This document shows, one piece after another, positions 27,669-35,874 of a DNA stretch of 64,000 nt. The notes below the pieces were generated by a model. The model did no database searches. It was given only the letters and a program-made list of their open reading frames with translations, and was not told the DNA's origin. The stretch covers positions 17,595-81,594 of the forward strand of contig NZ_JBIAOU010000021.1 of the NCBI RefSeq assembly GCF_042879035.1, read 5' to 3'. The DNA comes from Rhodococcus_G sp042879035 (GTDB taxonomy: Bacteria > Actinomycetota > Actinomycetes > Mycobacteriales > Mycobacteriaceae). The number at the start of each line of letters is the position of its first letter. Position 1 is the first letter of the stretch. The position numbers were made by a program, and so were the translations under genes.

Positions 27669-28473
27669 CGCCGGTGTGCCTGCGGAACGCCCGACCGAAC
27701 GCGGTGTCGGAGCCGTAGCCGAGCCGGTTCGCGACCGCGGCGACCGAGACTCCGTCCCGGGACAGCATCCGTTGCGCCAGTTCGATTCTGACGGCGGACA
27801 GGTACCGACCCGGCGGCTGCCCGGTCGCCGACCGGAACCGGGCCGCGAATCCGGATCGGGACGCGAGTGCGACCCGGGCCAGGGCCTCCACCGTCCATTC
27901 CCGCCCCGGCTCGGCGTGAATGGCCGCGACGGCACGAGCCAGGCCCGGATCGTCCACCCGCAACAGCCACCTGCTCGGCGCGCATCCGCGGGCGTACCAC
28001 GACGACACCGCGATCGAGGCGACGAGGGTCGCGACGCGGTCACGCAGCACGCCGTGCGGATGACCGCCCTCCTCGGCCAGATTCCGCAGGAGCGCCTCCG
28101 CCATCGGCTCGTGTTCGGCGAACTCGGTCAGCAGCACCCGCCGAGGGAGGGCGCCCAGTGCCCCCGAGGTGCCCGCGGGCGCCATCCGCACCCGCAGCAC
28201 GACGGCCTCCGACAGTGCCCGCATCGTGAAGCCGTGACCGTGCGGCACGAACAGGAAGTCGCCCGGAGCCAGGTCGCACGGGTCGCCCAGGTCCTCGACC
28301 CGGAGCAGGCCGCCCGTCACCAGCACGGCACTCGCCTCGCCGGCAGCGACGGATCTGTTCTCGCAGGCCGCGATGTCGAGGACCTCGCCCCGTGCGCACC
28401 GCCACTGCAACCCCGCCAGCACGTCGTCGAGACCCAACGCCGGGGTACCGACCACGTCGGAATCGGCTGTCAT
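27628..28473 (-). CDS. AraC-family regulator with N-terminal cupin
   Basis: A 281-residue protein. The N-terminal cupin sensor (LLRVEDLGDPCDLAPGDFLF, AraC_binding type, also called the 'RCS' family cupin) is followed by a C-terminal double HTH (WTVEALARVALASRSGFAAR and VSVAAVANRLGYGSDTAFGR). The ATG complement at 28471-28473 follows a good ribosome site (AAAGGAG). Such cupin-AraC proteins commonly sit next to the efflux or redox gene they regulate, and here the convergent MFS gene overlaps its end. Confidence 0.88.
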   Translation of the reverse strand: MTADSDVVGTPALGLDDVLAGLQWRCARGEVLDIAACENRSVAAGEASAVLVTGGLLRVEDLGDPCDLAPGDFLFVPHGHGFTMRALSEAVVLRVRMAPAGTSGALGALPRRVLLTEFAEHEPMAEALLRNLAEEGGHPHGVLRDRVATLVASIAVSSWYARGCAPSRWLLRVDDPGLARAVAAIHAEPGREWTVEALARVALASRSGFAARFRSATGQPPGRYLSAVRIELAQRMLSRDGVSVAAVANRLGYGSDTAFGRAFRRHTGVTPSQWQRRRGRG

Positions 28474-28612
28474 GCGGCTCCTTTCGTGACACGGCACACA
28501 ACCGCACCCGGATCCGCGGTATTCCCGACCGCTCTCGAAGCGGTGTCCACCAACGGGTACGGCCGCGGCCCCGGATCGGGGACGCGGCCGTACGCTCGTC
28601 TTGCCTGGCGGC

Positions 28613-30001
28613 TCAGGAGACCGTCACCGGCTCCTTCGGTTCGGTGGGCAGCGCGCTCCTGATCACCTCGGGCTTGATCTCCTCCACCGCAGGCGGTTCC
28701 GCGATGGGCTGCGGCTCCTGCGCGTAGTGGAAGTGCGGGCGACGGTGGCCGAGGAACGAGCCGAACCACGACATCACCGCGACGTAGCGGTTGCGGAAGC
28801 CCACCAGGTACACCATGTGCACGGCGAGCCACAGCACCCACGCGAAGGCACCCGTCAGCTCGATGTTCTTGACCTTGGTGACGGCACGGAACCGGTTGAT
28901 GATCGCCATGCTGCCCTTGTCGCGGAACTTGAACGGCGTGCCGCGCTTGGTCTTTCCGAGGATGGTCCGGGCGACGTGGCGTCCGCCCTGCATCGCGACC
29001 GGCGACTGGCCGGGCAGGTTGTTCAGCGACGTCATGTCGCCGACGGCGAAGATGTCGGCGCGGCCACCGACGGTGAGGTCGGGGTTGACGAGCAGGCGCC
29101 CGGCGCGGTCCGTCTCGCAGCCGGTGCGCTCGGCCAGCACTCGCGCGAAGTCGTTGGCCTGCACACCCGCCGACCAGATGACGGTCTCGGCGGTGCGTCG
29201 CTCGCCTTCCTGCGCACCGTGCGCCTTGAGCGTGGCGCCGTGCTCGTCGATGTCGGTGACGAGGGTGTTCAGGACGACCTCGACACCCGCCTTCTCCAGC
29301 GACTGCTTCGTGTACTCGCTGAGCTTGCCGCCGTAGGCAGGCATCGCGACGCCGGCGCCCTCGACGAGGGTGACGGTGACGTCGTCGGCGGTGATCCCGC
29401 GGATCGACCGCTCGAAGTACCGGCCGGCGAGTTCCTTGATCTGACCGGCGAGCTCGACGCCGGTGGCGCCCGCTCCGATCACGATGAAGCTGAGCAGGTT
29501 CTTGGCGCGCTCGCGGTCCGTGGTCGTGTGCGCCTCCTCGAAGCACCGCACGATCTGATCGCGCAGCCGCTTCGCGTCGTTGACGGTCTTGAGCGCGTAG
29601 GTGACCTTCGCGAACTCGTCCCGACCGAAGTACGACTGGCGGGCACCGGTCGCGGCGACCAGGTTCTCGTAGCCGAGGGTGTGGCGCTCGCCGGCGGCCT
29701 CGTAGACCAGTTCCTTGGCCTCGGCGTCGACGTCGACGACGCGGCCGAGCCGGACGTCCGCCTTCGGGTAGTCCTGGAGGATCGCGCGCACCGACGGGGC
29801 GATCTCGCCGGCCGAGAGGACGCCGGTCGCCACCTGGTACAGCAGCGGCTGGAAGAGGTGCTCGGTGGTCTCGGAGATCAGCACGAAGGGCCTGCCGGCC
29901 TTGGCCAGCTTCTTCGCAGTCGCCAGGGCACCGAACCCGGATCCCACGATGACGGTCTCGGTCCGGTCTGTTGTCGCCTCGATGGCCACTGCGTCGCCCA
30001 C
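28613..30001 (-). CDS. ndh: Type II NADH dehydrogenase (NDH-2)
   Basis: A 462-residue flavoprotein that passes electrons from NADH to menaquinone without proton pumping. The FAD dinucleotide motif VIVGSGFGALATAKKLA is near residue 18 and the NADH motif FIVIGAGATGVELAGQI near 170. The FAD-contact ADIFAVGDMTSL lies near 310. A C-terminal amphipathic part with hydrophobic patches (GAFAWVLWLAVHMVYLVGF) anchors it to the membrane. The GTG at 29999-30001 was chosen because it follows AGGAGGTAACC. It is divergent from a LysR gene, with a clear T-N11-A box between them. Confidence 0.93.
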   Translation of the reverse strand: MGDAVAIEATTDRTETVIVGSGFGALATAKKLAKAGRPFVLISETTEHLFQPLLYQVATGVLSAGEIAPSVRAILQDYPKADVRLGRVVDVDAEAKELVYEAAGERHTLGYENLVAATGARQSYFGRDEFAKVTYALKTVNDAKRLRDQIVRCFEEAHTTTDRERAKNLLSFIVIGAGATGVELAGQIKELAGRYFERSIRGITADDVTVTLVEGAGVAMPAYGGKLSEYTKQSLEKAGVEVVLNTLVTDIDEHGATLKAHGAQEGERRTAETVIWSAGVQANDFARVLAERTGCETDRAGRLLVNPDLTVGGRADIFAVGDMTSLNNLPGQSPVAMQGGRHVARTILGKTKRGTPFKFRDKGSMAIINRFRAVTKVKNIELTGAFAWVLWLAVHMVYLVGFRNRYVAVMSWFGSFLGHRRPHFHYAQEPQPIAEPPAVEEIKPEVIRSALPTEPKEPVTVS

Positions 30002-30099
30002 GGTTACCTCCTGCTGAATCAACGCTGAATCAGTACTGAGAGCAACGCTAAGTATCGGCGCGCCCATTCCGCCACCGATCCGTGATATACGCCAGACAG

Positions 30100-30118
30100 T
30101 TATCTCGATCGCTCATAA
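30100..30118. promoter_or_regulatory. LysR-type T-N11-A box between ndh and lysR
   Basis: TTAT-N11-ATAA, with a central CGATCG, lies 14 bp before the LysR gene's GTG and about 100 bp before ndh. It matches the classical binding motif of LysR regulators and is likely an autoregulatory site that may also reach ndh. Confidence 0.6.
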
Positions 30119-30131
30119 GTAGGATTGCCGG

Positions 30132-31058
30132 GTGGACTTCCGGCAGCTTCGCTACTTCCTGGCGGTGAGCGAGGAACTGAGCTTCAGCCGCGCCGCCGAG
30201 AAGTGCTTCATCTCCCAGTCGGCGATCAGTCACCAGATCGGCAAGCTCGAACACGAACTGGGCACCGCCCTGTTCGACCGGACCACCCGCGTCGTCAAGC
30301 CGACGCCGGCCGGGTTTCGCCTGGTCCCCATCGCGCAGCAGGTCCTGGCGCTGGAGACCCAGGCGCTGGCCGTGGCCCGGGAACCACGCAACCGGATCCG
30401 GATCTCGGCGAACATGACGTTCGCGCCGCAGAGCCTCGACGCCATCGCGCAGGTCCGCAGCCGCTACCCCGACCTGGACATCGAGTTCGTCATCAAAAGC
30501 TTCGCGGACCGGATCGACGCGGTCGCCTCCGGCGACGCCGACATCGCACTCATTCGCGGCCACCTCGACCGTCCGGGTCTCGAAACGGTGGAGCTCGGCG
30601 TCGAGGACCTGCTGATCGTGACCTCGAGCCAGCATCCGCTGTCCGCGTTCTCCACTGTCGCGCTCGGCGACCTGGCCCACTACCCACTGCTGCTGCCGCC
30701 GCGCAGCAACCAGGTCCTGCTCCACACCGTCGTCGAGGACGCGTTCGTCGAGGTCGGCCGGCGAGTGCAGCTGGGACCGCCGATTCCCCGCGACCACACC
30801 GCCACCCTCGACGTCATCACCAACCCACGAGCCTGGACGGTGCTGTTCGCGAGCACCGTCACCGGCAACACCACCCGGCCCGGTCTCCGGGTGATGCGGG
30901 AGGCGGCGGGCCGGCTGCGGGTACCGGTGTGCGGTGTGGTGCGCAGCGGGTCGACGGACTCGGCGGCGCTGTCCTTCATGGTGAACGCGCTCCGGCAGAC
31001 AATGGACCCGAGGACGGAGACCGCCACGCCGCCGGACCCGGAGGAAGACGGGTTCTGA
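30132..31058 (+). CDS. LysR-family transcriptional regulator
   Basis: A 308-residue LysR protein opening MDFRQLRYFLAVSEELSFSR, with the HTH AAEKCFISQSAISHQI. A full effector domain follows (RIRISANMTFAPQSLDAIAQ onward). The GTG start is supported by the canonical N-terminus. It is divergent from ndh and followed at 76 bp by a DUF899 gene that may be under its control. The effector is unknown. Confidence 0.9.
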   Translation: MDFRQLRYFLAVSEELSFSRAAEKCFISQSAISHQIGKLEHELGTALFDRTTRVVKPTPAGFRLVPIAQQVLALETQALAVAREPRNRIRISANMTFAPQSLDAIAQVRSRYPDLDIEFVIKSFADRIDAVASGDADIALIRGHLDRPGLETVELGVEDLLIVTSSQHPLSAFSTVALGDLAHYPLLLPPRSNQVLLHTVVEDAFVEVGRRVQLGPPIPRDHTATLDVITNPRAWTVLFASTVTGNTTRPGLRVMREAAGRLRVPVCGVVRSGSTDSAALSFMVNALRQTMDPRTETATPPDPEEDGF

Positions 31059-31134
31059 CAGCTCCGCTGCCGATGAGTTCGCGCGTTCCGGACGGTCCAC
31101 ACCACCGAGCGACAATCGACAGGAGGAGAGTCCG

Positions 31135-31878
31135 ATGAGCCTTCCGAGGATCGCGACGCGCGAGGAGTGGCTGGCCGCCCGCATCGAGCTGCTCGCCGAG
31201 GAGAAGGCCCTGACCCGGCAGCGGGACGCGCTCAACACCAAGCGCCGGAACCTGCCGATGGTCGAGGTCGAGAAGCCGTACGTCTTCCACGGACCCGACG
31301 GCGACGTCGGGCTGGGTGACCTGTTCGACGGAGCGCGGCAGCTGATCGTCTACCACTTCATGTTCGATCCGGCATGGGACGAGGGCTGCTCGAGCTGCAC
31401 CGCGGGCACCGACGAGCTGTCGCCGGGGTTCCTCGCGCACCTGCGGGCCCGCGACACCGCCTACGCGCTGGTGTCCCGGGCGCCGCTGGAGAAACTGCTC
31501 GACTGGAAGGCGCGCCGCGGCTGGGACGTCCCCTGGTACTCGTCGTACGGCTCCGACTTCAACTACGACTTCGGCGTCACCATCGACGAATCCGTCACCC
31601 CGGGCCGGTACAACTTCCGCGATCGCGCCCAGTACGCGGCCCGGGGTGAGAACTTCTTCGACTACGACCAGCCCTTCGAGATGCCCGGCCGCAGCTGCTT
31701 CCTGCGGGTCGACGACCGCGTCTTCCACACGTACTCGCAGTACGCGCGGGGACTGGAGTCGACGGGCGGCTCGTACTACTTCCTCGATCTGACCGCGCTG
31801 GGCAGGCAGGAGGACTGGGAGGAACCGACGGGACGCAGCGCCACCGCCCATTCCGCCCGGCCGGACTTCGCGACCTGA
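31135..31878 (+). CDS. DUF899 thioredoxin-like family protein
   Basis: A 247-residue protein of the DUF899 family, predicted to have a thioredoxin-like fold. The segment YHFMFDPAWDEGCSSCTAGT near residues 75-95 carries a CxxC pair at the thioredoxin active-site position. The typical DFNYDFGV and FHTYSQYARGLE motifs follow. Reductase or peroxide-related roles have been suggested for relatives but not shown. The ATG is preceded by AGGAGAG. It converges on recR with a 13-bp gap. Confidence 0.85.
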   Translation: MSLPRIATREEWLAARIELLAEEKALTRQRDALNTKRRNLPMVEVEKPYVFHGPDGDVGLGDLFDGARQLIVYHFMFDPAWDEGCSSCTAGTDELSPGFLAHLRARDTAYALVSRAPLEKLLDWKARRGWDVPWYSSYGSDFNYDFGVTIDESVTPGRYNFRDRAQYAARGENFFDYDQPFEMPGRSCFLRVDDRVFHTYSQYARGLESTGGSYYFLDLTALGRQEDWEEPTGRSATAHSARPDFAT

Positions 31879-31891
31879 CCGCCGGACCGAC

Positions 31892-32500
31892 TCACATGGT
31901 CCGGCGGCCGGACAGCGCGCGTCCGAGCGTGAGCTCGTCGGCGAACTCGAGGTCGCCGCCCATCGGCAACCCGGACGCAAGCCGCGAGACGGTCAGTCCC
32001 GGGAAGTCCCGAAGCATGCGGACCAGATAGGTGGCCGTCGCCTCGCCCTCGGTGTTGGGGTCGGTCGCGATGATCACCTCGGTGACGTCGACACCGTCCT
32101 CCTGGTTGCCGATCCTCGTCAGCAGGTCCCGGATCCGGAGTTGGTCCGGCCCGATGCCGTTGATCGGGTCCAGCGCACCACCGAGCACGTGGTAGCGGCC
32201 GCGGAACTCGCGGGTCCGTTCGATCGCCTGCACGTCCTTCGGCTCCTCGACGACGCAGATGACGGTGCGGTCGCGGCGGTCGTCGGAACAGATCCGGCAC
32301 CTCTCCTTGTCCGACACCGTCCCGCAGACCACACAGAACTGCACGCCGTCACGGATCCGCTGCAGGGCGTTCTGCAGCCGCTCGATCTCGGTGGGTTCGA
32401 CGCCGAGCAGGTGGAACGCAATCCGCTGGGCGCTCTTCGGGCCGACACCGGGCAGCTTGCCCAGCTCGTCGATCAGATCCTGTACCGGACCCTCGTACAC
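31892..32500 (-). CDS. recR: Recombination mediator RecR
   Basis: A 202-residue RecR. The N-terminal HhH motif LGKLPGVGPKSAQRIAF near residue 13-30 comes first, then a four-Cys zinc finger (FCVVCGT and CRIC) near 57-72. The Toprim domain follows (TVICVVEEPKDVQAIERT, then ATDPNTEGEATATYL). Together with RecO and RecF it loads RecA at gaps. It lies 13 bp downstream of ybaB, a nearly universal pairing. Normal length. Confidence 0.97.
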   Translation of the reverse strand: MYEGPVQDLIDELGKLPGVGPKSAQRIAFHLLGVEPTEIERLQNALQRIRDGVQFCVVCGTVSDKERCRICSDDRRDRTVICVVEEPKDVQAIERTREFRGRYHVLGGALDPINGIGPDQLRIRDLLTRIGNQEDGVDVTEVIIATDPNTEGEATATYLVRMLRDFPGLTVSRLASGLPMGGDLEFADELTLGRALSGRRTM

Positions 32501-32513
32501 GGGCGCGCCCCCG

Positions 32514-32837
32514 CTAGAACGGGAGTCCGGGCAGCCCGCCCGCGAGCGGCCCGAGCTTGCCGGCCGCGATCTCCTGCGCCTTGCCCGAGGCGTCCGCGAT
32601 CGCGCCGATCACCAGGTCCTGAAGGGTTTCGACATCGTCCGGATCGACCACCTTCGGGTCGATCGACAGCGCCACCACCTCGCCGGTGCCCTTGACCGTC
32701 GCGGTGACGAGCCCGCCACCGGCCTGACCGGTCACCTCGGCCTGGGCGATCTCGGCCTGCGCTGCCATCAGTTGCTGCTGCATCTGCTGGGCCTGCGCCA
32801 GGAGCTGCTGCATGTCGGGTTGTCCACCGGGCTGCAC
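32514..32837 (-). CDS. ybaB: YbaB/EbfC-family nucleoid-associated protein
   Basis: A 107-residue DNA-binding protein. A Gln-rich N-terminal helix (MQQLLAQAQQMQQQLMAAQA) precedes the tweezer-like core ending in a Gly-rich tail. The GTG at 32835-32837 has AGAGAGG upstream; a start at the internal Met 9 residues later is possible. It is co-transcribed with recR. In mycobacteria dnaX lies about 5 genes away; here an island of about 28 kb separates them. Confidence 0.92.
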   Translation of the reverse strand: MQPGGQPDMQQLLAQAQQMQQQLMAAQAEIAQAEVTGQAGGGLVTATVKGTGEVVALSIDPKVVDPDDVETLQDLVIGAIADASGKAQEIAAGKLGPLAGGLPGLPF

Positions 32838-32888
32838 GTCATGTCCTCTCTGCGTGTTTGCACGCCAGCGTAGACGCCCCCGGTTACG

Positions 32889-33764
32889 GTGGGCGGCGTG
32901 CGAGCGACGTCGCGGGCGCCCGGCATCCGCATGCCCGGAACCCGGCCACGGGCAGAGCAGGTCCGTCACGCCGCTCTCGCCCTCGCGGCCCTGGCTTGCG
33001 TGCTGGTCGGGTGCACGATCCCCACCGACGGCGCGGCAACGGCGCGCGGGCAGATCGGCGGCGCACCGGAACCCGTGCCGGAGGTCACCGCTCAGGTGCC
33101 GCGACCCGCGTCGTCCACCCCGCTGGCGGGCCGGACGGTGTTCCTCGACCCCGGCCACAGCGGATCGCAGGACGCCGCGATGACCGCCCAGGTCCCGACC
33201 GGCCGCGGCGACACGAAGGACTGCCAGACCACCGGAACCGCCACCGACGACGGCTATCCGGAGCACACGTTCACCTGGCAGGTGGTCGGCCTGATGCGGA
33301 CCGGCCTCGAACAGCTCGGTGCTCGTGTCGTGCTCAGCCGGACCGACGACACCTCCGTCGGCAACTGCGTCGACGAGCGTGCCGCGCTGGCCAACGCCTC
33401 CGGCGCCGACGCCGTCGTGTCGATTCACGCCGACGGGGCCGGGCAGGACCAGCGCGGATTCCACGTCTGCTACTCGGCCCCGCCCCTCAACGACGTCCAG
33501 GCCGGGGCCTCGGTGACGTTCGCGACGACGATGCGCGACACACTGGTCGCCGCGGGACTGACGCCGGCCAACTACACCGGCACGGCGGGCCTGCAGCCCC
33601 GCGCCGACCTCGCGGGGCTGAACCTGTCCGAACGGCCGTCGATCCTGGTGGAACTGGGCAACATGCGCAGCCCCGACGAGGCCCGGGAGATGACCGACGA
33701 GGCCGGCCGCGCACGCTATGCGCGGGCCGTGGTGCAGGGCGTCGTCGGCTATCTCGCCGGGTGA
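32889..33764 (+). CDS. N-acetylmuramoyl-L-alanine amidase (Rv3717/Ami1 type), lipoprotein
   Basis: A 291-residue amidase_3 enzyme that cleaves the bond between muramic acid and the stem peptide. A hydrophobic signal with lipobox LVGC (ALALAALACVLVGC, Cys near 42) indicates a lipoprotein. The zinc and catalytic residues are seen in VFLDPGHSG, SIHADG and VELGNM, with EHTF as the second zinc ligand region. A cysteine-bearing insert (DTKDCQTTGT...GNCVDE) could form a disulfide, as in the mycobacterial enzyme. The start is one of two GTGs (32889 or 32898). It is divergent from ybaB by about 50 bp. Confidence 0.9.
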   Translation: MGGVRATSRAPGIRMPGTRPRAEQVRHAALALAALACVLVGCTIPTDGAATARGQIGGAPEPVPEVTAQVPRPASSTPLAGRTVFLDPGHSGSQDAAMTAQVPTGRGDTKDCQTTGTATDDGYPEHTFTWQVVGLMRTGLEQLGARVVLSRTDDTSVGNCVDERAALANASGADAVVSIHADGAGQDQRGFHVCYSAPPLNDVQAGASVTFATTMRDTLVAAGLTPANYTGTAGLQPRADLAGLNLSERPSILVELGNMRSPDEAREMTDEAGRARYARAVVQGVVGYLAG

Positions 33765-33772
33765 CGCGGGTC

Positions 33773-34207
33773 CTAGTTCAGTTCGCGAGCCAGGTTGGCC
33801 AGCACCCCGGCCTGAATCTTCTTCAGGCCCAACGGCGCGAACGTCTTCTCGAAGAAGCCGCCGATGCCACCCGCGCCCTTCCAGGTGGTCGTCGTGGTGA
33901 CGGTGGAGCCGGCGCCGTTCGGGGTCACGGTCCAGGTGGTGACCATGCTCGAGTTGGCGTCGGTCTCGGTGACCGTGTTGCCGGCGACGGTGATCGCGGC
34001 CTTGACGTTGCGGGTTCGCTTCTCGGTGGCCTTGAGCGACCACGCCACGATGGTGCCCGCCCCCTGACCACCCTCGAGCACCGCGTAGTCGGAGTACTGC
34101 TCGGTCAGGATTCGCGGGCGCACCGTCTGGTAGTCCGCGACTGCGGCAAGAGCCGCCTCCGGAGCCGCCGCCACCTCGACCGAACTGCTGGCACTGACCT
34201 GACCCAC
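33773..34207 (-). CDS. SRPBCC (START-like) family protein, Rv3718c type
   Basis: A 144-residue protein opening VGQVSASSSVEVAAAPEAAL, a typical helix-grip fold with a hydrophobic ligand pocket. The C-terminus GFFEKTFAPLGLKKIQAGVL forms the long helix closing the cavity. Ligands of relatives are lipids, polyketides or hormones. The GTG at 34205-34207 has AGGAGA 6 bases upstream. The position between the amidase and the FAD oxidase matches Rv3718c exactly. Confidence 0.85.
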   Translation of the reverse strand: MGQVSASSSVEVAAAPEAALAAVADYQTVRPRILTEQYSDYAVLEGGQGAGTIVAWSLKATEKRTRNVKAAITVAGNTVTETDANSSMVTTWTVTPNGAGSTVTTTTTWKGAGGIGGFFEKTFAPLGLKKIQAGVLANLARELN

Positions 34208-34410
34208 CGCGAATCTCCTCTGCTCGGGACCGGACGGACGCCGGCCCTGTGAACACCATCGTGCCTGCTCGCGGGCGCCTGCAGCCAGTCCCGTCCACGT
34301 CGCTGTGCGCCGTATCACACGGCGCCCACAAGGCTACGTTCACGTGACATTTTTCGGGTCGTCTCCCACCTTCCGTCGCCCCGAAACCCGGCAGGAGATA
34401 GCGTCGAAGG

Positions 34411-35874
34411 GTGGCAGTCACTTCGAGGGCGTTCCGCAAACGACAGGATCGGCGATCGACCACACCGCGTGAGATCGGGCCCGCGGCCCACCGCGCGGGT
34501 GTCGACCGCTTGTTGGCGAGCTATCACGCCATTCCACCTTCCGCCACGGTGCGATTGGCGAAGAAGACGTCGAACCTCTTCCGGGCCAGGGCCGCGACGA
34601 ACGCCCCCGGCCTGGACGTCTCGGGCCTGACCGGGGTGATCTCCGTGGACCCGGAGGCCCGGACCGCGGACGTCGCGGGAATGTGCACGTACGAGGACCT
34701 GGTGGACGCCACCCTGCCGTACGGCCTGGCGCCGCTGGTCGTCCCGCAGCTCAAGACCATCACCCTCGGTGGCGCCGTGACCGGACTCGGGATCGAGTCC
34801 ACGTCGTTCCGGAACGGCCTGCCGCACGAGTCGACGCTCGAGATCGACGTGCTCACCGGCAGCGGCGAGATCGTCACCGCGACACCCGACGGCGACCACG
34901 CCGACCTGTACTACGGCTTCCCCAACTCGTACGGCACGCTGGGCTACTCCACCCGACTGAGGATCCGGCTCGAACCCGTCAAACCGTTTGTCGCCCTGCG
35001 TCATCTCCGGTTCGACCGCATCGAGGACCTGCAGTCGACCATGGACGAGATCGCCCGGACCCACACCCACGACGGCATCGCCGTGGACTACCTCGACGGC
35101 GTGGTGTTCACCGCCACCGAGTCGTACCTGACGCTCGGCACCCAGACCGACGAACCGGGCCCGGTCTCCGACTACACCGGTCAGGACATCTACTACCGCT
35201 CGATTCAGCACGAATCGGTCAACCACCCCAAAACCGACCGGCTGACCATCCACGACTATCTGTGGCGCTGGGACACGGACTGGTTCTGGTGTTCACGAGC
35301 GTTCGGCGCGCAGGATCCGCGCATCCGACGATGGTGGCCGAAACGGTACCGGCGCAGCAGCTTCTACTGGAAGCTGATCGGCCTCGACCAGAAGTACGAC
35401 ATCGGCGACCGGCTCGAGAAGCGCAAGGGCCTGCCACCCCGGGAGCGAGTGGTCCAGGACGTCGAGGTCCCGATCGAACGCACCGCGGACTTCGTGCACT
35501 GGTTCCTGCGGGAGATCCCGATCGAGCCGATCTGGCTGTGCCCGTTGCGTTTGCGCGAACCGGCACCGGTAGGCGCGGCCCCGAACCGGCCGTGGCCGCT
35601 GTATCCGCTCGAACCCAAGCGGACCTATGTCAACGTCGGATTCTGGTCGTCGGTGCCGATCGTGCCCGGCGGATCGGACGGTGCGGCGAACCGACTGATC
35701 GAACGCACGGTGACCGAGTTCGACGGCCACAAGTCGCTGTACTCGGACGCCTACTACGCACAAGACGAATTCACCGCCCTCTACGGCGGCGAACGATACG
35801 ACGAACTCAAGCAGAAATACGATCCCACATCACGTCTCCTCGACCTGTATTCGAAGGCGGTGCAACGTAAATGA
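34411..35874 (+). CDS. FAD-binding oxidoreductase of the methyl-branched fatty acid pair (Rv3719; BfaA/TmsA-like)
   Basis: A 487-residue protein with a PCMH-type FAD-binding domain (residues about 40-210; GMCTYEDLVDATLPYGLAPL and LKTITLGGAVTGLGIES are the FAD-contacting strands) and a DIM6/NTAB-like C-terminal part. Homologues reduce the 10-methylene intermediate to a 10-methyl-branched acyl chain such as tuberculostearic acid. It overlaps the methyltransferase gene by the ATGA tetranucleotide, so the two act in one step pair. The length is normal. Confidence 0.8.
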   Translation: MAVTSRAFRKRQDRRSTTPREIGPAAHRAGVDRLLASYHAIPPSATVRLAKKTSNLFRARAATNAPGLDVSGLTGVISVDPEARTADVAGMCTYEDLVDATLPYGLAPLVVPQLKTITLGGAVTGLGIESTSFRNGLPHESTLEIDVLTGSGEIVTATPDGDHADLYYGFPNSYGTLGYSTRLRIRLEPVKPFVALRHLRFDRIEDLQSTMDEIARTHTHDGIAVDYLDGVVFTATESYLTLGTQTDEPGPVSDYTGQDIYYRSIQHESVNHPKTDRLTIHDYLWRWDTDWFWCSRAFGAQDPRIRRWWPKRYRRSSFYWKLIGLDQKYDIGDRLEKRKGLPPRERVVQDVEVPIERTADFVHWFLREIPIEPIWLCPLRLREPAPVGAAPNRPWPLYPLEPKRTYVNVGFWSSVPIVPGGSDGAANRLIERTVTEFDGHKSLYSDAYYAQDEFTALYGGERYDELKQKYDPTSRLLDLYSKAVQRK

